Shown here piece after piece: positions 34,499-42,863 of a stretch of 64,000 bases of DNA. Source of the DNA: Burkholderia sp. Leaf177 (GTDB taxonomy: Bacteria > Pseudomonadota > Gammaproteobacteria > Burkholderiales > Burkholderiaceae); NCBI RefSeq assembly GCF_001424345.1, contig NZ_LMPF01000022.1, positions 413,245 to 477,244 on the forward strand, in the 5' to 3' direction. Position 1 is the first letter of the stretch, and every line of letters begins with the position of its first letter. Below the pieces are notes generated by a model. The model saw nothing but the letters and a program-made list of their open reading frames with translations, made no database searches and was not told where the DNA came from. Made by a program: the position numbers and the translations under genes.

Positions 34499-34923
34499 AC
34501 CAGTCCCACGATCATTTCAACTTCGACGGCCGCGCCGTGCGGAAGTTGCTGCACGCCGATAGCGCTCCGTGCATGCTTGCCGCGCTCGCCAAGCACATCG
34601 ATAAACACACGCGACGCACCGTCGATCACTGCACCCTGCCCGACAAAATCCGGCGTTGAAGCAACGAAACCCGTGATCTTCAGTATCCTGACGATACGTT
34701 CATACCCGCCTAGCGCAAGTGCGAGCGAATCGAGACAAGCCTGCGCGCAAAGCGCCGCCGCGTGTTGGGCGTCTTCCGCTGAAACGTCGGCACCGACCCG
34801 GCCGGTATATTTCAGCGCGCCGTTCTGACGCGGCAACTGGCCGCTTACAAATGCCAGATTGCCGAAGATCGTGACAGGGGTAACGAGTTGATTCGGCGCT
34901 TGCTTTGCAGCCGGATGCGACAT
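34495..34923 (-). CDS. RidA (YjgF/YER057c) family protein
   Basis: 142 aa. NLAFVSGQLPRQNGALKYTG near the start, then AALCAQACLDSLALALGGYE and a C-terminal AAVEVEMIVGLV. RidA proteins hydrolyse reactive enamines and imines formed by amino-acid enzymes. The usual active-site Arg near the C-terminus (here region KHARSAIGVQQLP) is present only approximately. It lies between the binding protein and the Hyi gene, which suggests an imine or enamine intermediate in this pathway. Confidence 0.82.
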   Translation of the reverse strand: MSHPAAKQAPNQLVTPVTIFGNLAFVSGQLPRQNGALKYTGRVGADVSAEDAQHAAALCAQACLDSLALALGGYERIVRILKITGFVASTPDFVGQGAVIDGASRVFIDVLGERGKHARSAIGVQQLPHGAAVEVEMIVGLV

Positions 34924-34978
34924 GAGATTCTCCCTTTTATCGGATGAGATAGCGTTGCCTGCTTATTGTTCGTAGAAG

Positions 34979-35686
34979 TCATAGAAGCGTCAGTCCGAGA
35001 CGGCGATACGCCTCTCGCGCGGTCTCCGAAAACAGCGACTCGATCAATGCGACGCCGTGCGCCGATGACATGGATTCAGCGAACATCGCCACATCGAAGT
35101 CTGTATAGCATTGGCATTCTTCGGGAAGCGGCCCGATTATTTCGATGCCATCGACCATGGCCAGCTCGCTCATTTGCTGGATGGCAACATCGGCTTCGCC
35201 TCGCGCCACGCATTCGCCAGTGAAGCCTTTGTCGATGATCGTGGCTCGCTCGTTGACGCGCGCGGCAATCCCCAGCTTCTCTATCAAGGCCGCAAAGTAA
35301 ACCCCGCTTGCACCTGTCCTGGAGTACGCGACCGAGCGCGCGCCCAGCAGCAACAGCCGTAGTTCGTCGACGCTCCCCACTGGCTTTTGCGATGCCCGCG
35401 CTGAACCCGCGATGCCTACGCCGGTCCTGGCCAAAGGACGCACTGTCGATGGATTCACGATCTGCGCCGCGCCGAGATCGCCTACGTACTCGCGCGTGGC
35501 GATCAGCACATCAGCTCTTTCACCACGGGACACGCGCTGCCGAAGCATATTGGTGGGATCGAACGTGCATCGCACGTCAACGCCGGCACGCTTCTCGAAT
35601 GCGGGGATGATGACCTCGACAAGCGCGCTTTTCACGGCAAGCGTACTCATGAGTGACACGGTCTGGTTGCGCGGCTCAAAAGACAT
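34979..35686 (-). CDS. ModA-like substrate-binding-fold protein without signal peptide
   Basis: 235 aa with the fold of periplasmic binding proteins (LVEVIIPAFEKRAGVDVRCT, RGERADVLIATRE, ARTGVGIAGSA, SVAYSRTGASGVYFAALIEK). The N-terminus MSFEPRNQTVSLMSTLAVKS has no hydrophobic core and no cleavage site, so it is likely cytoplasmic. No ABC partner is nearby. It could be a sensor, a carrier, or a protein whose signal was lost. It lies between racemase and RidA in a four-gene leftward operon. Confidence 0.7.
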   Translation of the reverse strand: MSFEPRNQTVSLMSTLAVKSALVEVIIPAFEKRAGVDVRCTFDPTNMLRQRVSRGERADVLIATREYVGDLGAAQIVNPSTVRPLARTGVGIAGSARASQKPVGSVDELRLLLLGARSVAYSRTGASGVYFAALIEKLGIAARVNERATIIDKGFTGECVARGEADVAIQQMSELAMVDGIEIIGPLPEECQCYTDFDVAMFAESMSSAHGVALIESLFSETAREAYRRLGLTLL

Positions 35687-35723
35687 CAGCGGTTCCGTTG
35701 TGGAGATGGGCGAGCGTCACGTC

Positions 35724-36392
35724 TCAATCCAGCAGACCCAGCCGCCTTTTCAGATCGGCTACGGCACTGCGCGGCGCGGAAAACACCGGACAACTCGCCA
35801 CGAGCGAGACAGCGTCGAGCGCTTCGGAGGTCGAGAAATGCGCCAGCATGATTGCGTCGTAGCCGTGCAACTGCGAGGCCTTTTCAGCGACGAGACGGTT
35901 ATGCGTGGCAGTGTCGCCAGCGCGCAGACTATCGATTGCGCCATCCACCACGAACGTGGCGAGCGTGGCCTCAGGATTGATTCGCGATGCTTCCTCGAAA
36001 AATTCCGCCACCATCGTGGGAAGCGCCGGAGCAAACGTCGCAATCATGGCGATGTTTTTTCCTCGCGAAAGCGCGTCGGCAAACATCGCGGTATTTGGCT
36101 TGCAAACGGGAATGGGAAGCGCCGAAGCGGCTGCGTCGACGGCGGGACCAAATGCCGAGCACGTGGCGAGCACGGCATCCGCGCCTGTTTCGAACCCATA
36201 ACGCGCGAGGTTCACGAAGCGGGTTCGCAGCGCGTCGGGCAGTTCCTTGCTTTTGCCTCGCGCTGTTGTCAAACCGTCGTCAAGCAGATTGGTGAGTCTG
36301 GCCTCGGGCCAGTCGATCGCGAACGCCTGCAGGACAGGCGCCATCGCGACCGGCGTAGCGTGAAGCAGCACGATAGAAACATCAGGTCTCAT
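35724..36392 (-). CDS. Aspartate/glutamate/hydantoin racemase-family protein
   Basis: 222 aa. Two-lobed fold with paired cysteines: DAVLATCSAFGPAVDAAAS (first Cys in TCSA) and SLVASCPVFSAP (second). The first half opens VSIVLLHATPVAMAPV. Members racemise Asp, Glu or hydantoins, or act as maleate isomerases. First gene of racemase-binding protein-RidA-Hyi, leftward, convergent with the hyu operon. In a hyu context it would supply the right isomer. Confidence 0.78.
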   Translation of the reverse strand: MRPDVSIVLLHATPVAMAPVLQAFAIDWPEARLTNLLDDGLTTARGKSKELPDALRTRFVNLARYGFETGADAVLATCSAFGPAVDAAASALPIPVCKPNTAMFADALSRGKNIAMIATFAPALPTMVAEFFEEASRINPEATLATFVVDGAIDSLRAGDTATHNRLVAEKASQLHGYDAIMLAHFSTSEALDAVSLVASCPVFSAPRSAVADLKRRLGLLD

Positions 36393-36589
36393 GGAATTGT
36401 TGAAGCGCCTTGTTCGAGTAATGCTGCGATCAGCGACGGCTAAACCTTATCGGCTGAATCGACCCTGTTCAAACGCAAAAAATTCAATGCGCGTTGAGTC
36501 TCAATCAAGTCGGGTGAACGTTTCCCACCTTCGTGGTTCGTTTTTACCGTGTAGGACGCGACAGAACCGCATTTCCTCACCCGCGTCGG

Positions 36590-37140
36590 CGCACGGCGTC
36601 CATCATGTACACGCACGTGATGGACCGCTGGGGGATCTTCTACGATCAACCCATCATCCTCAACGAGCTGCAAGCAGGCGCAGCGATCGAAGGCGTCATT
36701 CGACAAAGTGCACGAGGGACGTGGCACAACTCGCCGTGGACACTCATGGGTATACGGATTTCGCAATGGGGCTTGCCCGGGCGCTCGGCTTCGACCTGTG
36801 GCCACGAATTGCTCATCTGCGCGACCGCCGTTTGCATGTGCCACGGCATCACGCCGTGCCAGCGGAGCTTGTGGCCGTGAACGACTGTGATGTGCACCTG
36901 GACCTCATCGAAAGCATCTGGGACGAATTCGTTCGGGTGGCAGCGTCGATTCAAAGCGGTCGCTGTACGGCGGTCGAGGCGTTGACCCGGTTCGGCGCAG
37001 CGGCGCGTGGACAGTCCGTGTACGACGGTGGCGTTCATATCGGGCGACTGTTCCGTACGGTTTTTCTGATCGACTATTTCACCGATCCGATATTCCGCAG
37101 CGAGCTTCAGCATGTCCTCAATCGTGGTGAAGCCGTACAC
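36590..37140 (+). pseudogene. Tn3-family transposase, core catalytic fragment
   Basis: Two frames read SIMYTHVMDRWGIFYDQPII, NELQAGAAIEGVIRQ, then, after a frameshift near 36710, DVAQLAVDTHGYTDFAMGLA, RALGFDLWPRIAHLRDRRLH, RGQSVYDGGVHIGRLFRT and HVLNRGEAVH. This is the DDE catalytic core of the Tn3 family. It breaks off at about 37140, where IS66 sequence starts. Both termini are missing. It may belong to the same transposon group as the fragment at 1-225, but the two parts do not overlap, so this cannot be tested here. Confidence 0.8.
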
Positions 37141-37161
37141 GAGTACCAACCGGTTGGCAGA

Positions 37162-37590
37162 TCATTGCGCTGTCTCTGGCAGGCGAGACAACTCGCGGAT
37201 CAACAAGAGCAGCACGCTCGGCGATACCTCTCCCCGCACGCGAAGGCGCGCATGGTCGAAGTCGACCTCGCACACGCCAGATTCGGTGCGTGCATCCTCC
37301 GTTACGGATGCGCGTGTCGCTGGCGTCACGGTCGGCGCGTCCTCGACCATTGAAACCAGGCAAGCAATAACGTAGGCGCGTGAATCTCAGCAACCGCCGC
37401 CGCCAGCTGTACCGTGGGCAAACCGAAGGCACCGTCCAATTACTGATGGCGCCACTTAAACAGCAGGTCTGCGTTGACGTCGTTCTTACGGGCGCTCAAT
37501 GCCAAGGAAGCACCCGGTTCGAACGATTGTTCGGCAAGCTATCGCTTGAATTCCAATGAGAAATTGGGCCGCTTATAGCGACCTTCCATG
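37162..37590 (-). pseudogene. IS66 tnpA with stops and frameshift
   Basis: From ATG 37590 the frame reads MEGRYKRPNFSLEFKR, a stop, LAEQSFEPGASLALSARKND, VNADLLFKWRHQ, another stop. After a frameshift it reads CEVDFDHARLRVRGEVSP and LIRELSR. The N-terminal part is a typical IS66 TnpA. It differs from the copy at 22.0 kb. The right end of the element is at 37694-37700 and a hairpin lies 30 nt upstream. tnpB/C are gone; the left side abuts the Tn3 relic. Confidence 0.72.
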
Positions 37591-37620
37591 CCGCGCCCAC
37601 TCAATGACTTATCCATGTAT

Positions 37621-37650
37621 TGCGTCCACCAACGATTTGGTGGACGCAAA
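37621..37650. promoter_or_regulatory. 13-bp perfect hairpin upstream of IS66 tnpA
   Basis: TTGCGTCCACCAA (37621-37633) and TTGGTGGACGCAA (37638-37650) are perfect complements around a 4-nt loop. It lies inside the IS66 end, between the tip and tnpA, matching the position of the hairpin at 22391. The shared core is GTCCAC/GTGGAC. Confidence 0.6.
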
Positions 37651-37693
37651 AATAGCCGAAGCCGCTTGTCTCGTAAAGACGGCCCTGATGCAT

Positions 37694-37700
37694 CGCTTAC
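37694..37700. repeat. IS66 right end (CGCTTAC)
   Basis: Outer tip of the IS66 remnant, 104 bp upstream of its tnpA start. Same heptamer as at 22462 and 22986. Confidence 0.55.
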
Positions 37701-37864
37701 GTATCACAGGTCGATTTGTGAGGCTCTAAGAAAGCGTGGACGAGGCCGCCTGACTCCTTAAGAATTTGGATATGTTCAAAACGTGGATCAGCATTTGTTC
37801 GGCAACGCACAGGCAATTTCGCAACTGTTGCCACAATTCGCCAAATGCAAGGACTAACCCTGAT

Positions 37865-38002
37865 ATGCTGAAGGCCTCTCAGGTTCCGTGCCCTCGGCGG
37901 GAACCTTTCAGCCCTGCCGACAAGGTGGGGCTTTTTTTCATGCTTGTCCGACCGGGAGCAACGCTTGTTTGGGTGGCACGCACCTACGTGGGCGCGTGCC
38001 TA
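37865..38002 (+). ncRNA. Candidate structured noncoding RNA region
   Basis: Within the gene-free stretch 37701-38544 there are three hairpins in a row. First, AGGTTCC (37881-37887) pairs with GGAACCT (37900-37906), extended by CTGAA/TTCAG (37868-37872 / 37907-37911). Then comes a terminator (37910-37938). Third is a GGCACGC/GCGTGCC hairpin (37975-37981 / 37994-38000). CTCAGGTTCC recurs at 38009-38018. No protein is evident. It does not match an RNA family I know. Confidence 0.35.
37910..37938 (+). terminator. Intrinsic terminator
   Basis: AGCCCTGCC (37910-37918) pairs with GGTGGGGCT (37924-37932), with two G-U pairs, then a run of six or more T. Rightward. It ends no known gene, which supports a noncoding transcript from its left. 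Confidence 0.65.
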
Positions 38003-38544
38003 TCTTGCTCTCAGGTTCCATCCCCCGGTTACAACGTTCGCTCCCGGTAGGCAAATAGTATAAGCGACCAACCTAAGCGTCATTGTTTTGTTTACCCAAT
38101 TCGGGAAATTGTGCAGCAACACAACGATTTACGGGTAACTGTTGCCGAATCACTGTATAAGGTTGTGCGCCCGCGTCTAAGATGCATCTTTGTGGGACAG
38201 CGGCTAGGGTTTGCGCTGAAGGACGGGATATCTATCCCCAAGAGCCTTTAACACCTAATCACTAGGAAAAAGCTTCCCGTCTATTCCACTTAACGGGTGG
38301 CGTTGTAGCTCTAACGTATTGAAGATTGGGCGATTGTCCTTGTCTTTTCCGCATCGGCGGAGACATAAAGTGCGTGTCCTTTTCAATGTCACAAAAGTTT
38401 AGAAAAAACAAAGACCCCGCAAAGAAACAAGATGCAAGATGCAAGATGCGATGCTCGACCTTGACTTGCAAGTCAGATGAAACCATCGCGTATTTCTTCG
38501 AAACATTCTAACGGGTAGGCTCAGCCCGTCAGACAGTCAAGCTT
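38003..38544. other. No gene recognised
   Basis: AT-richer DNA between the structured region and the IS110 relic. Short frames on both strands have no recognisable homology. Nothing else supported. Confidence 0.5.
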
Positions 38545-39367
38545 TCAAGATGAAGATCTTCGGTTTCCATTCGGCACCGGCAGCGAGGAACACAACGTCA
38601 TCAGTTGTCGCGGATGTTCGAAGCGCGACAGGTCACCCAGCTCGGAGACCAGGCCGATCGCCGACGTGAAGTTAATTCCGCGCATAGCCTGCAATGCGAG
38701 TACGACTGGGTAAAACCGCCAGCTGATGACAGATTCACGCAATGCCAGCTCCAGCCTCTCACATTGCGCGAGTCGATCTTCGATCGTGCGCCTGTGTTCA
38801 TTGAACGTCAGCTGTTGCCATGCGCTGTCGAACGAGAACGTACTTATCCAGCGTCGGTGGGTGGGCCCCCAGTTGGCCCGGCCAAAGTAATGAATGCCGT
38901 GGGCAAGCAGAAACGATTTGAGCCTGCAGCGTGCGGCCTTCAGATCTTCCCTAGCAGCCGACCAGGCGCGTGCCAGGTCTCGGAACGATTCGTCTTCGAC
39001 CGATGGCACATGTACGGCCGAGAGGTCTCCGGCGCGTGGAGAACGCACCAGTTTGATCGCGTCGCGACGGTCTGTTTTGACGCGATCTCCCGGTTTCCGT
39101 GGAATGAGTGACGGTGCGCAGACCATGCAGTCGAAGCCTTTAACGACCAGCCTCCTGTACAACCCATATCCGCAGGGCCCTGCTCCATAGACAAAGCAAA
39201 TGTGTCGCGCCTTTGTTTGCAACCTCTTGCACAACCGGTCGATATCAATTTGCATGGTGCCGACCTTTCCAAACAGTTTAACTTCGCTCATGCCGATCGG
39301 CGTACGCAACCGTGATCGAATCCTTATGGACATCCAGTCCTAAGTACAACGTGCTATCGTTTTCCAC
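38545..39367 (-). pseudogene. IS110-family transposase, frameshifted (copy 1)
   Basis: From GTG 39367 one frame reads VENDSTLYLGLDVHKDSITV and stops after YADRHERS. The next frame resumes EVKLFGKVGTMQIDIDRL, FVYGAGPCGYGLYRRL, SLIPRKPGDRVKTDRRDAIK and, near the end, LALQAMRGINFTSAIGLVSE and FEHPRQLM. These are the DEDD RuvC-like and Tnp_20 domains of IS110 transposases. One frameshift near 39285 and a disrupted C-terminus after QLMT (the catalytic Ser region) make it inactive. Confidence 0.8.
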
Positions 39368-39486
39368 GCTGGCCTCCGTGTCGGAACAGTCCATTGAGCG
39401 GAAACTCCGTCCCCACTCAATGCGGGTCTGGCAGCAATGCTAACCCGCGCTCAATTCCCTCGGCGGCCAGCCTTGCCGAAGGGGAG

Positions 39487-40295
39487 TCATACTGACTTGC
39501 TTATCCTCTGGAGTTCCATCTTGCTGCCCGAACCTGTCTGTCCCGGGACGAGACCGAGCCACGCGGCAAATTGACGGCCCGACTTGAAGGCTTTGGCTTG
39601 GCCCATCGTTGCCACTGCGGCCGTAGCGGTTAACAAACCAACGCCCGGAATCTCCGCGATCGCCTTGGCAGCCTCATCATTCTTCATCCATTCCTGCAAC
39701 CGACGCTCGATCTGGGCAATCTGCCGATCCAGATCCTCAAGCCCGCTCCATTGCTCCCGCAATATGTCAATCAAACTCGCAGGCAAGCATCCTGCCAACC
39801 TTTCCGGAACTCCCGCGACCGCCCAATTCAACACCGCCCGACCAACGCCCATCACCTCGCCATATTCAGTTGGCAACCCACGCAGGCTGTTGATCTGCAT
39901 TGTGCAAAACTTGACCAACTGCTGACGCACGCGATGTAGAGCGAGGACCAACTGCTGCGCCTCGGTCTTCACGGCAACCGATTTGCTGGCCATCTGCGTC
40001 GCCATCCAAATTGCTCGCGCGTCTGCCGCGTCGTTTTTGTTGCAATGTTAAAAGCCTTGTCCAACATTGCGCGCATAAGCTTTACCAGACGGCCCATCTC
40101 GATCAATCGTCGGGCCCAGGGTTGCGAACCGCTGCAAGACTCCATCCCGATGAGGCACGCATTGCGATTGGCGAAGTACTCAAGAAACGCCGCGCGCTTA
40201 ACAGGCCTCTTCACGATCTCGCTGGTCTCTGGATCGACCCAGTGAACCTGCATCACGTTTTTTTCGATGTCCACACCAACGATCGTATGCGTCAT
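39487..40295 (-). pseudogene. IS110-family transposase, frameshifted and truncated (copy 2)
   Basis: From ATG 40295: MTHTIVGVDIEKNVMQVHWV, then GMESCSGSQPWARRLIEMG and RLVKLM. A frameshift region near 40010-40060 leads to the second frame, MATQMASKSVAVKTEAQQLV, IPGVGLLTATAAVATMGQAK and FAAWLGLVPGQTGSG. It stops at 39487 after QRISKSV, before the family's full C-terminus. It belongs to a different IS110 subgroup from copy 1, same orientation, 119 bp away. Confidence 0.8.
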
Positions 40296-40495
40296 GACGG
40301 AAACCTTCCTAACAGCAGTGAGCCAATATAATTGCCGATTTTCCAAAATCGATATCGATCAGCGCGCACCGGTTGATAGCTAACGCGGTTATTACCGATG
40401 GGTGGGGGTCTTTCATATCATTCAACTCGACTCAGTCCATCCCCGTTTTACCTGAATTCCCGATTGACAGAATTCCGTCTAACGACAGCGAAGGG

Positions 40496-41443
40496 TCAGT
40501 CTGCAAGGGGCCGCTCATCATTCGGGAAGAGATGTTCGCTCAAGAAATCGACAAACACGCGTACCTTGGGCGGTGTCATGCGTCCTGACGGCCATAACGC
40601 GCGAAACGGGATATGGTCTTCGAGGAACGCATTTAGCACCGTGACGAGCCTGCCATCCGCCAGTTGGGCGCGCACCAGGTAATCGGGCGCGTTGGTCAAA
40701 CCTAGTCCATGCTCGGCCATTGCGATAAGCGGTTCTACCGCGCTTGCGATGGCTGTCGCCGGAAGCTCGACTTCCACGGGCGCGTTATCGCGTACGAAGT
40801 TCCATCGACGCAATCGGCCGCTGCGCGAGAGACGGTGTTGCAGACACGCGTGCGTCGTCAGTTGTTCGGGCGTCGTAGGCATCCCGCGCTCCTTCAAATA
40901 AGCCGGCGATGCAACGATCAGATGCGCGTAATGCCCGAGCATCCGCGTGGTGAGTTGTGAGTCCGCGGCATCGCCGGTGCGCAACACGACATCGAGACGA
41001 TCGTCAATTACATCCACGATACGGTCGCTGAAATCGATATCAAGTTGAACGTCGGGATATCGAAGCATAAACGCAGAGATGACCGGCATCAGCAGCGTGC
41101 CGACCAGCGGAATGCTCACGCGCAAACGGCCTGTCGGCTTCGCGCGTGAGAAAGCGAGCTCCGATTCGGCTTCCTCGATCTCGCCGAGAATGCGCTGGCA
41201 GCGCATAAGAAAGAGTTCGCCTTCGTTCGTAAGCCGAACGCTGCGCGTGCTGCGATGAAACAGCCGCACGCTTAAACGCGCTTCGAGTCGCGCAATAGCC
41301 TTTCCGATGGCGGACGCCGAAAGCCCGAGTTGCCGCCCCGCCTCCGCGAAGTTCAGCACTTCCGCCGCGCGCGTAAAGATCACCATGCCGCTCAAGTGAT
41401 CCATCGCGCCGTTCGATGCACTCGCCGGTTCGGCCTTGGCCAT
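40496..41443 (-). CDS. LysR-family regulator
   Basis: 315 aa from ATG 41443. A second candidate start, MDHLSGMVIFTRAAEV at 41404, fits the family's usual N-terminus. HTH: FAEAGRQLGLSASAIGKAIA, RLEARLSVRLFHRSTRSVRL. Effector domain LRVSIPLVGTLLMPVISAFM to AMAEHGLGLTNAPDYLVRAQ. Typical of the large CrgA-like group that controls a neighbouring oxidoreductase. It follows the Gfo/Idh/MocA gene on the same strand after a 25-bp gap, so it may be co-transcribed. The target may be the divergent Old Yellow Enzyme gene. Confidence 0.85.
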   Translation of the reverse strand: MAKAEPASASNGAMDHLSGMVIFTRAAEVLNFAEAGRQLGLSASAIGKAIARLEARLSVRLFHRSTRSVRLTNEGELFLMRCQRILGEIEEAESELAFSRAKPTGRLRVSIPLVGTLLMPVISAFMLRYPDVQLDIDFSDRIVDVIDDRLDVVLRTGDAADSQLTTRMLGHYAHLIVASPAYLKERGMPTTPEQLTTHACLQHRLSRSGRLRRWNFVRDNAPVEVELPATAIASAVEPLIAMAEHGLGLTNAPDYLVRAQLADGRLVTVLNAFLEDHIPFRALWPSGRMTPPKVRVFVDFLSEHLFPNDERPLAD

Positions 41444-41468
41444 CGCGCGTGTCTCCGTGGTTGCGCGT

Positions 41469-42581
41469 CTATTCGGTGAACATGAAGCGGCGCGTCGAGA
41501 ATGACGCAAGCGCGCCATCGATCAGCCGATGCATGCGCACTGCATCCGCGAAATCGGGTGCTTCGTGCGTGCAGTGCGAAACATCATGCGCGTATGCCCA
41601 ATATAACTCGCCTAACTCGAGCACGGCCGAAGGTAGCTCTGACGCCGGCAGACGATGATAACCCTGCGGCACGTCGAGCCGTGCGAGCGGTTGCTTGTCG
41701 CCATGTGCGCCGAGGATCACATAATCGTCGCCAACATCGCCGAAAGCCGATTCGTTCGTGATGCGTAAATCGCCTTCCGTGCCGGTGATATCGATCTGCA
41801 CGCCCGACCCGTTGCGCTTTCCGCCCTCAATATGCACCGACAGCACCGCGCGCTCGTCGAGCATGCCCATGAGCACGAGCTGATCGGGCGCGGTGGTGTT
41901 CATCGACACACCGGTTTCCTTGATGGTGACCGAAGGAAACTGATTCGGCGTAAGCGCTGCAATCGCCACGGGCCAGCCCGTGGCCGCGAACACCATGTCC
42001 ATGAAGTGGCCGCCGTAGATCGCCACCACGGATGAGAAGTTTTCCGGCGGCACGGTCCATTCGAGCGCACGCGAACGCAGCGCCTGAAGGTAATTCATGC
42101 TCACATGCATACGCACCGAACGCAATTCGCCGACAAACCCCTGTGCGAGTAGATCGCGCACATAGCGGTTATGCGGTGCGACACGTCGTTGCAAACCGAC
42201 CATATGACGCACGTCACGCGCGCGGGCGAGTTCGAGCAATTCCTGCGATTGCGCGACCGTTGTCGTCAACGGCCACTCGCAATACACGTCCTTGCCTGCT
42301 TCGATCACACGCTTCACGGTCTGTGCGTGCTGAGGCGCGGTATTCAAAACGACAACTAGATCGATGTCCGCACTATCGATCAACTCATCCACCGATGATG
42401 CCACTCGCCCGATGTGATATTCGCGCGCCGCCGCTTCGGCTGCTTCCCTCCGCTGGCTGAAAACCGCCTGAAGAGCGTATTGCGGCAGCAGGTCGAGCAC
42501 GCGCAAATGCCCATGCCGAGCCCAATTGCCAACGCCGATCACGCCGACGCGCAAGGGCAATTTCTGGTTCGTTTCCATCAT
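41469..42581 (-). CDS. Gfo/Idh/MocA-family NAD(P)-dependent oxidoreductase
   Basis: 370 aa. GGAG lies 7 nt before the ATG-ATG at 42581. The frame is open far upstream, but that part is antisense to the OYE gene. N-terminal Rossmann motif VGVIGVGNWARHGHL, then EWPLTTTVAQSQEL (the usual EKP appears as EWP, so the Lys of the EKP motif is replaced by Trp). C-terminal substrate domain with VGLQRRVAPHNRYVRDLLAQ. The family oxidises sugars, polyols and small alcohols. Divergent from the OYE gene. The EKP change deserves note because that Lys usually contacts cofactor. Confidence 0.82.
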   Translation of the reverse strand: MMETNQKLPLRVGVIGVGNWARHGHLRVLDLLPQYALQAVFSQRREAAEAAAREYHIGRVASSVDELIDSADIDLVVVLNTAPQHAQTVKRVIEAGKDVYCEWPLTTTVAQSQELLELARARDVRHMVGLQRRVAPHNRYVRDLLAQGFVGELRSVRMHVSMNYLQALRSRALEWTVPPENFSSVVAIYGGHFMDMVFAATGWPVAIAALTPNQFPSVTIKETGVSMNTTAPDQLVLMGMLDERAVLSVHIEGGKRNGSGVQIDITGTEGDLRITNESAFGDVGDDYVILGAHGDKQPLARLDVPQGYHRLPASELPSAVLELGELYWAYAHDVSHCTHEAPDFADAVRMHRLIDGALASFSTRRFMFTE

Positions 42582-42863
42582 TCGAATCTCCAAGGAATCG
42601 AAGGGCGAAGCGCCTTCGAGATGGATCGGATTATCGGAATGCGCCTCCACGCGATAAATGCGGGCAAAGCGAATGAAGTGTTTGCCGCGGTCGAACAATC
42701 GCTGAAGCCACGCTGCGACAGGCTTCTGCGGATTGCGGACACGGGTGTCCGGTGTGACCGAACGCATGAAGCGTTTTTCGCGCGGTCGCCGATGTCTAGA
42801 GTTCAGTCCAGAGTCGCAGCCAGCCGGCGCGACACAACAGCTTCCCCGAATGCGGAGATCGTC

